From: Chara braunii
Taxonomy: Eukaryota; Streptophyta; Charophyceae; Charales; Characeae
Assembly: GCA_003427395.1 (NCBI GenBank)
Contig: BFEA01000090.1
Span: forward strand, 513,447 to 545,140
Direction: 5' to 3'
Length of the DNA: 31,694 bases
In this document: piece after piece, positions 30,151-31,694 of the stretch
How positions within the stretch are numbered: position 1 is the first letter of the stretch
Layout of the letters: each line of letters opens with the position of its first letter
Notes under the pieces: model-generated
Told to the model about the DNA's origin: nothing
Seen by the model: the letters and a program-made list of their open reading frames with translations, nothing else
Databases searched by the model: none
Made by a program: the position numbers and the translations under genes

Positions 30151-30895
30151 TGCAATTCTTTTATTTTAATATTTATTTTTATTTTTATTTATTTTTATTT
30201 TTTTGCACTGGGGCTGCCCGGAACCCTGCCCGGGGTCATGCCCGGCCGGGCACCCGGGCGTGTATCCGGGCATAAGTTGGGTGCTCAGGCGCCCGGAAAA
30301 ACAGCCTGGGGAAGCAGTTGCAAGGAATTGCGTCCTCGGCATGCCCGTGAGAGGCCCCAACAGCGAACATGTGCCCGCCCTAAGTGAAGGCGGGGCCTAT
30401 GATAGAGATAGTCGGCAAACCCACCAGAGTTCAGGGTTTAGGAATTAGACACGGGACCCTCAAAACCCTTGATATTGGTTGGGAGAGTCTAGGGGTTAGA
30501 GAGGAAGGCCAGGACAATAGACTAGGATCTTATAGGAAGTTCAGCAGCTGGTGAGAACCCCATGCTTGCTCTAGCTTCAGATACACAAGGACATATCAGG
30601 AACCGTTCATTCTATTGGGGATAGGCCTCTATAGATTCAGGCTATAGCAAAACCCTTAATTTCCATCTTCCCACGCTTGCTCTAGCTTCCCACGAGAATC
30701 CGACAGCACCTCGCCTGAGAGGGGCTAAGAGTGAGGAGACTCACAAGACTAAGAGCTAGTTGGAATAGGCTAACTTAGGCAGGGTTGAGGGGTGGTGCAA
30801 CCTTCCCTACGGAAGCAATCAATGCCATCCACTCGGGCCTCTCAGCCATAATGGGGAGGAGGGCATGTGACACTGTGTGTCCTTAAAGTATTCAT
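30151..30895. other. AT-rich then GC-rich non-coding stretch
   Basis: T/A-rich ATTTTTATTT repeats (30165-30200) change abruptly to sequence rich in GCCCGG/CCGGGC (30215-30300). Further right, TTGCTCTAGCTTC occurs twice (about 30566 and 30677), with GGGTTTAGG and GGGGTTAGAG pieces near 30435-30500. No gene was recognised. Confidence 0.5.
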
Positions 30896-30975
30896 TATTG
30901 ACTTGCCGGGGGAATAGGAACCGGACTGTCGCTCCCCAGAATGGTAGGAGCCAGAACCGAAAGGTTCCGTTTTTT
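30815..30975 (+). mobile_element. Truncated LINE 3' tail (second copy)
   Basis: Aligns with the 3' UTR of the LINE at 8530-8690: AATCAATGC, GACTTGCCGGGGGAA, GGAACCGGACTG, CGCTCCCCAGAATGG, GGAGCCAG. The poly-A equivalent is short or replaced. Ty3/gypsy sequence follows about 130 bp later. Confidence 0.6.
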
Positions 30976-31104
30976 CTTAGGCGAGGATTTGGGTCCTCAG
31001 CAGGCCTAAGGGGCCCCGGTCGCAGTGTAAGTGACAAGAGGCCTTTGACTGTCAATTTCATATTTGGGGTCCAGGCAGTTGCGACGCGCCAGTTGGTTGA
31101 GTGA

Positions 31105-31694
31105 AACACAGGACGAGCAAGCTTCATGTCGGCCTTTTGGACTTCTCTCATGACTGAGTCCGACACGACAATGAAGCCGAGCTCGGCTCGGCACCCGCAG
31201 ACGGAGCGAGCGCACCAGACCGCTCAGATGATGTTGCGTANGCTCATCCGTCCCGACCAGAAAGATTGGGTTGACCGGCTTCCCGACATCGAGTTCGCCT
31301 ACAACACTTCGGTGCACCCGACGATCTGCGTCAGACCATTCGAGCTACATCATGGTGGAGAGAAAGCACGGATCTTCGCTGATCTCCTTTTGCCACAGGC
31401 TGCCGACATAGACGTCCCTTGCTCTCCCGCTTCCGTTCGGAAGTACCGGGACTCGCTGATCAAAGCCCCCGCAAATATGCAAAAGGCTCAGATCCGCATG
31501 CAGCAGCAGGCTAACCGACGTCGACTTCCATGTCCTTTCCGCGAGGGAGACCTTGTTTGGGTCCTCTCCGAGGAATTTGCGCTCGAGCAGGANGTTTCGC
31601 GCAAACTCCTTCCGAAATGGTTCGGACCATGGGAAGTCACTTCCGCCGTTGGAGACGACCCCGCAGGTCCTTCCTTCGTGATCAACATTCCACC
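31105..31694 (+). pseudogene. Ty3/gypsy integrase, C-terminal part (runs off the window)
   Basis: An uninterrupted frame from just after a TGA at 31102 to the window end. Blocks: FMSAFWTSLMTES, MKPSSARHPQTERAHQTAQM, PDIEFAYNTSVHP, PFELHHGG, FREGDLVWV, KLLPKWFGPWEV. This is the end of the integrase core followed by the GPY/F module of Ty3/gypsy elements. Typical elements read HPQTDGQTER; here four residues (DGQT) just before the catalytic Glu are missing, so integration activity is doubtful. The preceding integrase core (first two catalytic Asp) is not present to the left, which holds a LINE tail instead, so this is a 5'-truncated copy. N bases occur at 31232 and 31593. Confidence 0.85.

Overview
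This window is eukaryotic nuclear DNA from a large, repeat-dense plant-lineage genome. Three observations support this: spliced exons of a plant-type metallophosphoesterase, TTTAGGG-type interstitial telomere-like repeats, and degraded copies of plant-like U6 snRNA. The Ty3/gypsy and LINE protein fragments also have a streptophyte character. A charophyte alga such as Chara is my best guess, but it is an inference. Nothing bacterial was found (no operons, CRISPR or IS elements).

The main host gene lies on the minus strand and runs right to left. Eight exons (27766-27651, 22371-22276, 19337-19250, 16663-16416, 14815-14631, 12815-12616, 12034-11576, 8925-8824) have AG/GT boundaries and fully compatible phases. 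Together they give 1494 coding bases (498 codons) of a large membrane-anchored calcineurin-like phosphoesterase, of the family represented in Arabidopsis by AT4G11800 and AT4G23000. All metal-binding motifs are visible. The N-terminal membrane exons and the C-terminal membrane part are missing; they lie outside the window or were not recognised.

The introns are large and filled with repeats. From left to right: a C-rich start (1-460); a nearly full-length but frameshifted LINE on the plus strand (about 760-8707), antisense to the host gene and downstream of its last visible exon; a tRNA-derived SINE (about 9240-9560); microsatellites and minisatellites (10.4-14.3 kb); a possible plus-strand exon of an unidentified protein (15998-16173); a hAT-type non-autonomous transposon with an exact 8-bp target duplication around the assembly gap (18112-19216); two unrelated tandem arrays with periods near 178 bp (19.75-20.17 kb and 23.55-24.39 kb); a candidate Helitron 3' end (22534-22558); a decayed hAT transposase fragment (about 24.5-25.0 kb); U6 snRNA retro-pseudogenes (27.3 and 28.3 kb); a second, broken LINE endonuclease fragment (28.7-29.2 kb); an inverted-repeat element (29.36-29.93 kb); and at the right edge a Ty3/gypsy integrase C-terminal region running off the window.

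The most unusual signal is that three exon-intron junctions of the phosphoesterase gene (3' splice sites of the 16.6-kb and 12.0-kb exons, 5' splice site of the 14.6-kb exon) each sit inside a local tandem duplication. The adjacent intron therefore carries degenerate decoy copies of the splice junction.
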